Of a stretch of 64,000 nucleotides of DNA, positions 34,854 through 42,547 are shown in pieces. Below the pieces are notes generated by a model. It did no database searches, was not told the origin of the DNA, and saw only the letters and a list, made by a program, of their open reading frames with translations. The position numbers and the translations under genes were made by a program. Source of the stretch: Sporocytophaga sp. (GTDB lineage Bacteria; Bacteroidota; Bacteroidia; Cytophagales; Cytophagaceae); assembly GCF_017745095.1 (NCBI RefSeq), contig NZ_JAGHZZ010000060.1, positions 116,387 through 180,386 of the forward strand, given 5' to 3'. The first letter of the stretch is position 1. Each line of letters opens with the position of its first letter.

Positions 34854-34892
34854 GAGGGGTTACAATTAATTCCTTAATTTGTAGAATGATCA
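34854..34892 (+). promoter_or_regulatory. Candidate autoregulated promoter of the ECF sigma gene
   Basis: GAGGGGTTACA (34854-34864), a 14-base spacer, then TTGTAGAATGATCA (34879-34892), 17 bp before the GTG start of the sigma gene. Identical boxes and spacing occur at 31752-31790 on the minus strand. ECF sigma genes often drive themselves, so this fits; the recognised -35/-10 bases cannot be fixed from two copies. The 5' UTR would be short. Confidence 0.6.
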
Positions 34893-34908
34893 GATAAAAT
34901 CCGGTTCA

Positions 34909-35508
34909 GTGGCTTACAGCAACACCTACATCCTAGAATCTATTGCAGGGAAAGATAATTCACAAATATTATCTTATCTCTACAAGACTTATTTCCCGAG
35001 GATTAAAAAATTAATTATTGAAAATTCAGGAAATTCTGAAGATGCTGAAGATATTTTCCAGGAAGCCATTGTCATTCTATACAGACAGGTGAAACTAAAC
35101 CGGTTTGATTCCACCTATGAAGTCGGAGCATTTATATATTCAGTGGCTCGGAACTTGTGGATCAATGAAGCAAAACGTAGAAAAGTAAAAGAAAAAGTAT
35201 ATAAAGAAGAATCCTCGGCAATAATCTATTCTGAGTCCGATACATTAGACCTGATGATATCAGAAGAAAGGTCTCAACTCTTAACCTCAGTACTTGGGGA
35301 GTTGGGTGATAGATGTAAAGAACTTCTTTCTTACACCATTTATCATAAAATGTCTATGAAAGAAATTTGTGAAAAAATGGGCTTTACTACTGAAAATGGA
35401 GCAAAAACCAGAAACTACAAATGCAAACAGCAGCTGATAAGCTTGCTGAAGAAAAATCCCTTAGTAAAAGAATTAATAAATCATGAGCAACCTGAGAGAC
35501 AGTTTTGA
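34909..35508 (+). CDS. ECF-type RNA polymerase sigma factor
   Basis: A 199-residue sigma-70 family factor with regions 2 and 4 only. Region 2 is visible as SEDAEDIFQEAIVILYRQ and SVARNLWINEAKRRKVKEK; region 4 as LGELGDRCKELLSYTIYH with the helix-turn-helix KMSMKEICEKMGFTTENGAK. The start is GTG at 34909. Its last 26 bases overlap the anti-sigma gene, so the two are translationally coupled, the normal arrangement for sigma and anti-sigma. Divergent to porP/sprF. Inferred regulon: itself, porP/sprF and the candidate small RNA, based on the shared element. Confidence 0.9.
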   Translation: MAYSNTYILESIAGKDNSQILSYLYKTYFPRIKKLIIENSGNSEDAEDIFQEAIVILYRQVKLNRFDSTYEVGAFIYSVARNLWINEAKRRKVKEKVYKEESSAIIYSESDTLDLMISEERSQLLTSVLGELGDRCKELLSYTIYHKMSMKEICEKMGFTTENGAKTRNYKCKQQLISLLKKNPLVKELINHEQPERQF

Positions 35509-36613
35509 GAAGATAGATGAATACCTTAACGGGGAGCTTTCCGGACACAATCTTATTGAATTTAAGGAGATGATGGAAAAGCACGAAAGTCTTGCCGAAG
35601 AGGTGCAATTGCAACAGCTTGCTAATGAAGCAATCGTAGAACTGAATCTGACTGAGCTCAGAAAAGATTTAAAACGCATCTCTTTGAAAGAAAGAACCAC
35701 CAGTCGCTACAAACTATTTGGAAGCCTTGCAGCTGCTGTTGTATTGATTTCAGGTATTACCTACTTTACGCTGTCCCCTAATGCAGATGAATTTGAAGCT
35801 GCAAATCCCCCCCTTGTAAACCCGGCTTCAAAAGAATCACCTATATCCAAAAATGCTAAACTGTCAGAAAAAATAGTAGCTACTCCTAATCACTATACTT
35901 CTGAAATTGCAACTCAAAAACAAACAAATGTTGAGAAAAAAGAGCAGGTTGCATCTTCGTCAACATCGGATCCGCAAAGATTAAAAGATTCTATAATACA
36001 ACTTCCTGCTACTATCACATATTCTAAGTCTAATAATCTGGACATAGAACAAAAGGCAGAGCAATCGAAGGAAAACAATAATCAAAACAGCGGCACGGTT
36101 CCTTGCAAAGCAGAAGCTATAGATGCTTTTATACATATTGAACCTGCTTGTAAGGACCAGAAAGGTTCAGGAAAAATTACAATTGACCTTGCTTCAGTAA
36201 AAGGTGGGAAACCTGGCTATAAGTTTTCACTTAATGGGGGCACCGAGTATCAAGAATTTCCGGTATTTGAAGAGTTAGCTTCCGGGTCAGTTCAGCTCTT
36301 AATCAAAGATGCACAAGGTTGTATATCAAAAAAACATTTGACAATACCTGAGAAAAATTGCTTTAAAGAAGTGATCATTTACCCATTAAAAGGCGAAACC
36401 TGGACAGCTCCTGTTATTTCAAAAGAAAATGTAATTACAATTAAAGATCTTCAAGGCAAAATTTTATTTGAATACAGCTATTCCGATAGTGATAACTTTA
36501 CTTGGGATGGCAAAACAAACGATGGACAAGATTTGTCAATGGGACAATACTATTATACTATTAAAGGAGATAAAGGAAATATTATTAACGGATATATTTC
36601 CATACCTCGCTAA
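35483..36613 (+). CDS. Anti-sigma factor with a type B cargo-like periplasmic half
   Basis: 376 residues, overlapping the sigma gene by 26 bp. Residues 1-75 form a cytosolic helical region (DEYLNGELSGHNLIEFKEM), as in anti-sigma factors; 77-97 is one membrane helix (LFGSLAAAVVLISGITYFTL); 100-205 is a disordered linker; 208-293 is an SprB-like repeat with Cys pairs (FIHIEPACKD, then LLIKDAQGC); 294-376 resembles a T9SS type B C-terminal domain (ITIKDLQGKILFEY, then FTWDGKTNDGQDLSMGQYYY, ending NGYISIPR). The exported protein at 31805-33760 has the same last two domains. Having one membrane anchor, this protein should hold the domain in the periplasm, where it could sense T9SS components or cargo. 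The sensing role is inference; the domain match is by eye. Confidence 0.8.
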   Translation: MSNLRDSFEKIDEYLNGELSGHNLIEFKEMMEKHESLAEEVQLQQLANEAIVELNLTELRKDLKRISLKERTTSRYKLFGSLAAAVVLISGITYFTLSPNADEFEAANPPLVNPASKESPISKNAKLSEKIVATPNHYTSEIATQKQTNVEKKEQVASSSTSDPQRLKDSIIQLPATITYSKSNNLDIEQKAEQSKENNNQNSGTVPCKAEAIDAFIHIEPACKDQKGSGKITIDLASVKGGKPGYKFSLNGGTEYQEFPVFEELASGSVQLLIKDAQGCISKKHLTIPEKNCFKEVIIYPLKGETWTAPVISKENVITIKDLQGKILFEYSYSDSDNFTWDGKTNDGQDLSMGQYYYTIKGDKGNIINGYISIPR

Positions 36614-36615
36614 CC

Positions 36616-36900
36616 TTACCACATCTCATCTATACTGCGGTCATAATTATGATAATATCTGTAATTATAAGGATAATAATTCCAACCATAACCGTAATTA
36701 TAGTTCTGGTAACCCGGGTTTGAATAAGGGTAGAATGATCCATAATCATTCCAGTACGGATCATAATTATTATAGTAAGAATACGGATAATAATCATATC
36801 CATAGCTATTTGGATATGTTCTGCCAACATAAGTTCCCGAAGAACAAGCAATCATAAAAAATATTAACAAAGAAATAATGAATAACCCCAACCGCTTCAT
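36616..36900 (-). CDS. Small Tyr/Asn-rich lipoprotein
   Basis: A 94-residue lipoprotein. The lipobox MIAC puts the acylated Cys at residue 19. The mature part is dominated by Tyr, Asn, Gly and Pro (NSYGYDYYPYSYYNNYDPYW and similar), ending in DRSIDEMW. Low-complexity Tyr-rich lipoproteins of this size are common in Bacteroidota but uncharacterised. Its stop lies 3 bp from the stop of the convergent anti-sigma gene, with no terminator between, so the two transcripts probably overlap. Confidence 0.7.
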   Translation of the reverse strand: MKRLGLFIISLLIFFMIACSSGTYVGRTYPNSYGYDYYPYSYYNNYDPYWNDYGSFYPYSNPGYQNYNYGYGWNYYPYNYRYYHNYDRSIDEMW

Positions 36901-36984
36901 AACCTTTTGTAGTTTTAGCCCTTCTTTATTTTAACAACACAATAAAATTTTTTGTGCAATAATTCGTTAGCTAGATTAAATTTA

Positions 36985-37401
36985 ATGACGTCAGAGACAA
37001 GCGTAAAAATGGAAAGTCAGGAAAGTCAATATGAAGATGAGTTTATATATATAAAAATCATTGATGGCATTATTTGCTGTGAGACCAAAAAAGAAATGGT
37101 TATCAATTACGAATTTGCCGAGCTTGCAATAAACAAAAGAATAAAGATCTGTGGAGACAAGTACTATCCATTACTCAACGATGTCCGCAAAGTAAAATAT
37201 GTTACTAAAGATGCTATGCAACTGCTTAATTCGGATAAAGGTACATGTTATCTGACAGCGGGAGCATTCATCATTAAAAGTAAAGCTCAGGAAATCTTCG
37301 GGAACTTTTTCATAAAATTTAAAACTCATAAAGTGCCTGCAAGGCTCTTTACTGACAAGACCAAAGCACTTCAGTGGCTCGAACAATATAAGGTATCATA
37401 G
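36985..37401 (+). CDS. Small soluble protein of unknown function
   Basis: 138 residues from the ATG at 36985, the first ATG; a longer frame would need TTG. The protein is soluble with an alternating alpha/beta pattern: YIKIIDGIICCETKKEMVIN, then ELAINKRIKICGDKYYPLLN, DVRKVKYVTKDAMQLLNS, and a C-terminal part ending ARLFTDKTKALQWLEQYK. The layout is similar to small STAS/SpoIIAA-like Bacteroidota proteins (strand, helix, strand, ending in a K-A-x-x-W-L helix), but the family is not firmly recognised. It stands alone, not in an operon. Confidence 0.62.
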   Translation: MTSETSVKMESQESQYEDEFIYIKIIDGIICCETKKEMVINYEFAELAINKRIKICGDKYYPLLNDVRKVKYVTKDAMQLLNSDKGTCYLTAGAFIIKSKAQEIFGNFFIKFKTHKVPARLFTDKTKALQWLEQYKVS

Positions 37402-37544
37402 ATAAAATTTAATGAAATCTTAATTACCACATAAAAAAATGGGAATGGTTTTTGAAATTAAATTTTAATACTTATATTGAAGCAAGATCATAGAATCTCT
37501 TTAATATAATTATATTTTAACCGAATATAAATCAAAGCTTAGAG

Positions 37545-37790
37545 ATGGATTTCGAAAAAATTTCAGCCGAACTCAACAATAAAACAGTAGTTGCTGTTTT
37601 TGACGAAAAAAGTGAATCGTACAAAAAGCTTGGGCTAAAATTTATTGGCAGACTGGTTGGTAGAACTAAAGTAAAAACCGGTGCCATTGCTCAAGGCGTG
37701 ATCTCAATCACAATTCTTACCCAGGATTACATTACACTTACGATCCCCTGCACAGACATTAAGTCACTCTCCGAATGGTTAATGAAATAG
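37545..37790 (+). CDS. Small protein of unknown function
   Basis: An 81-residue soluble protein (MDFEKISAELNNKTVVAVFD, then SYKKLGLKFIGRLVGRTKV, then GVISITILTQDYITLTIPC). Its pattern of helix, strands and helix suggests a compact alpha/beta domain. The family is not recognised. A hairpin terminator follows, so it is a separate unit. No adjacent gene explains its role. Confidence 0.55.
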   Translation: MDFEKISAELNNKTVVAVFDEKSESYKKLGLKFIGRLVGRTKVKTGAIAQGVISITILTQDYITLTIPCTDIKSLSEWLMK

Positions 37791-37818
37791 TCTTTAACCA
37801 TAGGTAAAAATTTTAAGG

Positions 37819-37862
37819 CCCGAAGCATTTTGATCCATCAAGTACTTCGGGTTCTTTATTTT
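37819..37862 (+). terminator. Rho-independent terminator
   Basis: Stem CCCGAAG / CTTCGGG with a ~19-base loop, then TTCTTTATTTT. Located 29 bp after the small gene ending at 37790 and before the convergent antiporter stop at 37867. Confidence 0.65.
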
Positions 37863-37866
37863 CAAA

Positions 37867-39318
37867 TCAAGAAAAATACTCTTTCAATTCGTGTACTTTC
37901 TCTTTCGCTACCAAAACCTGAATGATGTCTCCTGGCTCCAGCACTGTTCCTCCACTGGGCACAAAGTAATTATTGTCTCTTGTAATGGTGACAATCAGGT
38001 TCCCTTTCAACTGCGGAATCTGTACCAGAGATTTATTAATACTACCATGTCTTTCAGGTACACGAAGATTAATAAGTTTCATAGAACTATCTTGAGGATA
38101 ACTGAATTCAACAGGTGATTTTATTTTTGTTTTTGATGGTGCGTCAAGTTTCAGCCATTTAGCTATTGGAGATATAATCCAACCTTGAACAATAGCTGAA
38201 GACAGCACAATAAAAAACACTACATTAAATATCCAACCAGCTTCTTTTATCCCTGCCAAAAGAGGAAAGGTGGCTAGGATCACAGGTACAGCTCCTCTGA
38301 GACCAACCCAGGAGATCAAAAACTTTTCTCTGTAATTAAATTCAGACTTCGCCAACGAAATAAATACTCCTAATGGCCTTGCTACCACTATAAGAAAAAC
38401 AGACACCAGGATTCCGGTAAACATTACCGGCACCAACTTACTTGGAAATACAAGCAAACCAAGAGTAATAAACATTCCTGTTTGAGACAGCCAGGCAAGA
38501 CCATCAAAAAATCTATATATAGCTCTTTTGTGTACTACTTCATAATTATTAACTACAACCCCCGCTACATATACAGCCAGGAATCCACTTCCCTCTACCT
38601 TTGCAGTAAAGGAATATATTAATACTGAAAAAGCCAGCACAAAAACAGTGTAAAAACCTTCAATAGGAAATCTTACTCTGTTTATAATTGCCACCATTAA
38701 CCTACCTGCAGAAAAACCAATAAGGAAGCCAAGTCCCATTTGCAGAAAAAACAACTCAAAAAATTCAATATATGATGTGCTTCTATTGGTAATAAATGCA
38801 ATAAGACTTATTGTAAGGAAAATGGCCATTGGATCATTCGTTCCAGATTCAAGCTCCAGCAATGGCTTTACCTTCCCTTTCAAGTTCAAATTACTGAAGC
38901 TTAATATTGAAAATACTGCTGCTGCATCTGTTGACGAAACTACCGCACCAAGCAACAATGCCTTGGCCCATTGAAGATCAAAAAGGAAATGAACAAATGC
39001 TCCCACAGCATATGTAGTAATTAAAACTCCAAGCGTAGAAAGACTTAGAGACGACCACATCACAGGTTTGGTTTTGGACCAGTTGGTATCAAGTCCACCA
39101 GAAAAAAGTATAAATATTAATGAAATAATTCCAACATTCTGGGCTATTGAGGCATTATCAAACTCAATACCACCAGGACCTTCAGAACCGGCAAGCATAC
39201 CAATACCTATAAAGATTAATAATACAGGCATTCCAATTTTCTTTGACACTTTAGCAACAATTGTACTAATGATGATAAGGATAGATATACTAAGTAAAAT
39301 TGTTTCCAGAGAATTCAT
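37867..39318 (-). CDS. nhaP2: K+/H+ antiporter, CPA1 (NhaP2/CvrA) type with TrkA-C domain
   Basis: A 483-residue inner-membrane cation/proton antiporter. Residues 1-390 hold about 12-13 helices with family signatures: IGMLAGSEGPGGIEFDNASI, FSGGLDTNW, and GAVVSSTDAAAVFSIL with the conserved Asp, then GLRGAVPVILATFPLL. Residues 410-483 are a cytosolic TrkA-C/RCK-C domain (LVQIPQLKGNLIVTITRDNN and VLEPGDIIQVLVAKEKV), which gates the protein by nucleotides or ions in related CvrA/NhaP2. The overall layout is that of NhaP2, though E. coli NhaP2 is longer. Known role: potassium export and osmotic or alkaline stress. The gene is alone. Confidence 0.88.
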   Translation of the reverse strand: MNSLETILLSISILIIISTIVAKVSKKIGMPVLLIFIGIGMLAGSEGPGGIEFDNASIAQNVGIISLIFILFSGGLDTNWSKTKPVMWSSLSLSTLGVLITTYAVGAFVHFLFDLQWAKALLLGAVVSSTDAAAVFSILSFSNLNLKGKVKPLLELESGTNDPMAIFLTISLIAFITNRSTSYIEFFELFFLQMGLGFLIGFSAGRLMVAIINRVRFPIEGFYTVFVLAFSVLIYSFTAKVEGSGFLAVYVAGVVVNNYEVVHKRAIYRFFDGLAWLSQTGMFITLGLLVFPSKLVPVMFTGILVSVFLIVVARPLGVFISLAKSEFNYREKFLISWVGLRGAVPVILATFPLLAGIKEAGWIFNVVFFIVLSSAIVQGWIISPIAKWLKLDAPSKTKIKSPVEFSYPQDSSMKLINLRVPERHGSINKSLVQIPQLKGNLIVTITRDNNYFVPSGGTVLEPGDIIQVLVAKEKVHELKEYFS

Positions 39319-40303
39319 GAATTAAATATACTAAGCTTTTGATGATTGTTATTATTTGAAAATGCTCTTTCGGCTTATATAAAATATAGATTGAATCTAT
39401 CTGGCCCTCTAAAAGACATTCTCCAAAATTTCTATTGCATTCAAAAATTGAACTGAATAAAAACTATTAAACCAGAAAAACTTTAACTGATATGGCAAAA
39501 AAATCAAGATATCTTTAGAAGTAAAATAATATAGGAAATATACTTCCTGCACCATACCCAATAAGAGACCTGGAACTATGGCAACAAAATGAAAAGCAGA
39601 AAAAAATTGCTTTTTCAACCTAACCTATAAATGTTCAATACAATGGTAAAAAAACCTGCAGGTTATTCATTATTCTTCATCAACTAAATCATAAATATGA
39701 TTCAGCTTTTTTATAGTGCCTATAAAAGCTTATTCTCTTAGCTCTTATTTCTTTCATCATTGCCATGTTTTCTTCAATAATCATGTCAATGTTTGCTTTT
39801 TTCTGCCTAAAACCCAAACTGGATCTAAGCCAGACTAATGTTTTTAAGACCATCTTTTTCATAATGTATTTTTACGATTTTAGAACGTGGACAGTTTCAA
39901 TTTTTAATTGTTATATCCCAAGAAATCATCAATTCAACTATAGACTTTAAATATTCAACAAAAAAATGTACAGGTAAACTACCAATCTTTTATGTTTCAG
40001 ATGTTTACTTTTTCCATGTGATTTAGTATTACAAAAATTACTTTATTGCTGGCCTCCAGCTTAACATTAGGATTTTTTTTATGAATTATAATAAGGTGGA
40101 TAGGTAAAACAATTATAATTCTAATTTTAGGCACAAAAACTTTTCCTTTAAAGAATAGAATACTAGAAAGTTACAGTAATATATATAACTTTAAATCCTC
40201 TTTAATTGAAGTATGATTTAAAGTACAAATTAACCATACTTCAACAACTAGTTAGTTTAGTTTTTAATACGACAGTATAACATTTTTCAATTTCAAATAG
40301 CAT
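39319..40303. other. Long AT-rich intergenic region
   Basis: 985 bp between the antiporter (leaving) and the LuxR gene (entering). Small open frames on both strands lack coding character and Shine-Dalgarno signals. A 12-bp palindrome AACCTGCAGGTT lies at 39653-39664. A 10-bp perfect inverted repeat is noted separately at 40206-40244. No RNA gene was recognised. Confidence 0.5.
40206..40244. promoter_or_regulatory. 10-bp inverted repeat upstream of LuxR-type regulator
   Basis: TTGAAGTATG (40206-40215) and CATACTTCAA (40235-40244), a perfect inverted repeat with 19-base spacing, ending 59 bp before the start codon. The position and dyad spacing fit a regulator binding site, perhaps for autoregulation. 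There is no T-run, so a terminator is less likely. Confidence 0.4.
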
Positions 40304-41110
40304 ATGGAAAAAACAGTTTCCGATTCAATCAACAGAAAACTGGTAGACATTACCAGGAAATTCTATAATTATCCTGATGGAAAAATTAAGGGTAATCAAA
40401 GAGATTTAAACATAGCTGATTTATTAAATATAAATTCAGCTACAATAACAGGTATATACAATCATGTCAGTTGTGGTTATGATTTTTTCAGTTCTAACAC
40501 CAAGGCAATTTTAGGATTTGATCATAAAAAGTTCTTGCAAGGAAACATCCAATTTATACTTTCCTTATTGCATCCAGCGCAAAGAGATCTTTTCGACAAT
40601 GAAATCCTTCCACTACTTTTTAAGTATTATCATTTGTATTCTCAGAAAAGAAAAGTCACTGACCTTAAATTAAGTTTTACTTTAAAGATGAGAAGAAGTG
40701 ATGGCAACTATATTTGGACTTTATTAGAATTGAGGCCATTTAAAACCAACTCCAAAGGACAGCCCATTCATTCAATACTTTCAATATCTGATGTTTCTTT
40801 ATTTAAAAAAGATGAAGTAAATGAGTTTCTTGTTTGCAAAAAATCAGACGCAGGCCTGTTAAAAAAAATCTTCTCTACCAGCTTTAGCTCTACAGGTGCC
40901 AAATACAAATTTTCAAAGAGAGAACTCGAAATCATCTCTCTTCTGGCAGAAGGAAAGACAAGCAAAAAGATAGGTGAAATTCTAAATCTCAGTGTCCACA
41001 CAGTTTCTACGCACAGAAAAAATATGATTGAAAAGAGCAGTGTGCAGAACACCACTGAATTGATAAAACTGGCAACTATTAGGGGCTTAATAGAAAATTT
41101 TAATAGATAA
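40304..41110 (+). CDS. PAS-LuxR transcriptional regulator
   Basis: A 268-residue regulator. Residues about 55-165 fit a PAS-like fold (SCGYDFFSSNTKAILGFDHK, then RRSDGNYIWTLLELRPFKTN). Residues 204-268 are a LuxR/GerE helix-turn-helix (SKRELEIISLLAEGKTSKKI, then SVHTVSTHRKNMIEK). No receiver domain. Such PAS-LuxR proteins are common in Cytophagales and act as one-component sensors with unknown ligands. It faces three TonB-C proteins on the opposite strand (9-bp gap). It is preceded by a dyad that could be its own operator. Confidence 0.85.
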   Translation: MEKTVSDSINRKLVDITRKFYNYPDGKIKGNQRDLNIADLLNINSATITGIYNHVSCGYDFFSSNTKAILGFDHKKFLQGNIQFILSLLHPAQRDLFDNEILPLLFKYYHLYSQKRKVTDLKLSFTLKMRRSDGNYIWTLLELRPFKTNSKGQPIHSILSISDVSLFKKDEVNEFLVCKKSDAGLLKKIFSTSFSSTGAKYKFSKRELEIISLLAEGKTSKKIGEILNLSVHTVSTHRKNMIEKSSVQNTTELIKLATIRGLIENFNR

Positions 41111-41119
41111 TAAGGACTC

Positions 41120-41551
41120 TTATTTTAAGGAATGGTGTTTTTCAGGAAGTCTGAATATTACTGGTAATATCTGGCATCCTGAAACAGCCTCTCCATCTAT
41201 TGTGGCAGGATTCCAAGCCGGCATTAGTTTTATTACCCGCAATGCTTCCTCGTCAAAAAATATTTGCCCAGGCTCAGCTATTCTGGGATCCATTATATTT
41301 CCGTATATATCAATATCAAAGGTAACAAATACTGTATCTTCTAGCCCTTTTATCAAAGCCTCTTCCGGGTATTGGAGATTTTGCTTTAAATATATTTTCA
41401 GATTCCCTCTAAATGTGGCTGGCTTTTTCTTTTGTTTTCCTGCCGTTGATTTATATGCTTCTTTAGAATTCGAAAGCGTAATTTCAGTTGAATTATTAGC
41501 TGATGCTATTCCGGAAAATAGTATCAATGCCACAATCATCAGATTTCTCAT
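41120..41551 (-). CDS. Secreted TonB C-terminal domain protein (third of three)
   Basis: 143 residues from the ATG at 41551. A signal peptide (MIVALILFSGIASA) is followed by one TonB C-terminal domain: LKIYLKQNLQYPEEALIKGL, then VFVTFDIDIYGNIMDPRIAE, then ALRVIKLMPAWNPATIDGEA. Canonical TonB proteins have an N-terminal membrane anchor and Pro-rich linker; here both are absent, so it would be free in the periplasm or a lipid-free accessory. It is the last of three tandem paralogues on the minus strand. It lies 9 bp from the stop of the LuxR regulator. Confidence 0.8.
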   Translation of the reverse strand: MRNLMIVALILFSGIASANNSTEITLSNSKEAYKSTAGKQKKKPATFRGNLKIYLKQNLQYPEEALIKGLEDTVFVTFDIDIYGNIMDPRIAEPGQIFFDEEALRVIKLMPAWNPATIDGEAVSGCQILPVIFRLPEKHHSLK

Positions 41552-41560
41552 AAATAACAA

Positions 41561-42022
41561 TTACTTTTTACCTTTTTTAGACAGAAGAAATTCTACTGGT
41601 AACACCTTTTTACTATCAACGGGTTTGCCATCCGAATATCCAGGTTTCCAATCTGGCATTAACTGAAATACTCTCATTACTTCTTCATCAAAACCATTAC
41701 CAAGTCCTCTTACAATACGAGGATTAATAATTTTACCAGTTGAGTCTATAGTGAATTCTACAAAAACTTTTCCTTCAAGCTTATTTTTCAATCCCTCTTC
41801 CGGATACTTAATATTTTCACGAAAAAACTTTTCCAGATTGTACGGACAAACTGGTGGTCTAAAATTATCAGTATCCTCAGATTTGTTCTTTTTTTTATCA
41901 GGATAAATTCTTTCTCCTTTGGAGTTAACTATTGAACTTTCATGGACAAAATCTGATTGAGCAGATGCTATTACATTAAATGTAAGCAAAAGAAGAATTA
42001 TAAAAATATACTTAGAGATCAT
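41561..42022 (-). CDS. Secreted TonB C-terminal domain protein (second of three)
   Basis: A 153-residue paralogue of its neighbours. Signal peptide FIILLLLTFNVIASAQ, a Lys-rich linker (YPDKKKNKSED), then the domain: LEKFFRENIKYPEEGLKNKL, VFVEFTIDSTGKIINPRIVR, and VFQLMPDWKPGYSDGKPVDS. The linker is the largest difference from the other two. Nine bp separate it from the next copy, so the three are probably one operon. No ExbB/ExbD genes are adjacent. Confidence 0.8.
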   Translation of the reverse strand: MISKYIFIILLLLTFNVIASAQSDFVHESSIVNSKGERIYPDKKKNKSEDTDNFRPPVCPYNLEKFFRENIKYPEEGLKNKLEGKVFVEFTIDSTGKIINPRIVRGLGNGFDEEVMRVFQLMPDWKPGYSDGKPVDSKKVLPVEFLLSKKGKK

Positions 42023-42052
42023 TTATAAAATTAAATCAATTTATGTGAATCA

Positions 42053-42442
42053 TTAATCAGGTAATCGAAATATTAAAGGAAGCGACTTCTCACTCTTAAC
42101 AGGTTCACCTTTTTTAGTTGCAGGATTCCAGGGTGGCATTATACCTATCACTCGTAAAAATTCATTATCTAATAATTCATGCACACTCTTTACAATATGA
42201 ATATTTGAAATAATTCCATTTGTATCAACCATAAAAGTGGCGACAACTTTACCTTGAATTCCTTTATTTTGTGCTCCCCGAGGATATATTACATTTTCCC
42301 TAATATACTTCTCCAAATCTCCTTTAAATGAAGCAGGAATAATTGAATCCCCAGATACACTGTCAATCTTTGGAGATGTCTCTATTTGGCCAAATGCATT
42401 CAAAGGAAAAACAAGAGCCAGTAAAACAATTATCTTATACAT
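42053..42442 (-). CDS. Secreted TonB C-terminal domain protein (first of three)
   Basis: 129 residues from the ATG at 42442, which follows a short TTG-started extension in the same frame. Signal peptide KIIVLLALVFPLNAFGQ, then the domain LEKYIRENVIYPRGAQNKGI, VVATFMVDTNGIISNIHIVK, and VIGIMPPWNPATKKGEPVKS. It is the promoter-proximal copy of the three. The terminator at 42474-42501 lies between it and the gene upstream, so the three copies likely have their own promoter. Confidence 0.8.
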   Translation of the reverse strand: MYKIIVLLALVFPLNAFGQIETSPKIDSVSGDSIIPASFKGDLEKYIRENVIYPRGAQNKGIQGKVVATFMVDTNGIISNIHIVKSVHELLDNEFLRVIGIMPPWNPATKKGEPVKSEKSLPLIFRLPD

Positions 42443-42473
42443 ATCTGTCAAAAAATTATATACAAATATAAAC

Positions 42474-42501
42474 AGAAAAAGCAGGGCTTCCCCTGCTTTC
42501 T
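42474..42501 (-). terminator. Rho-independent terminator, minus strand
   Basis: On the minus strand: stem GCAGGGG-AAG-CCCTGC followed by TTTTTCTGTTT. It lies 47 bp after the stop of the chalcone-isomerase-like gene. Confidence 0.8.
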
Positions 42502-42511
42502 ACCACCTTAA

Positions 42512-42543
42512 CATACTTCAAACTTACAACTTAAAACTTATCA
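42512..42543 (-). repeat. Heptanucleotide repeat, single arm
   Basis: On the minus strand four 7-base units: AAGTTTT, AAGTTGT, AAGTTTG, AAGTATG. It begins directly after the stop of the chalcone-isomerase-like gene and is followed by a normal terminator. Unlike the copies at 10654 and 52273 it has no opposing arm here. Confidence 0.6.
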
Positions 42544-42547
42544 ATTC

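Noticed and set aside
36730-36740. GTAGAATGATC, resembling the second box of the sigma promoter
   Set aside because: It lies inside the Tyr-rich lipoprotein coding sequence and has no GTTAC box 18 bases upstream.
39409-39950. Two short open frames in the intergenic region
   Set aside because: No ribosome-binding signal, no recognisable domain and AT-driven amino-acid content.
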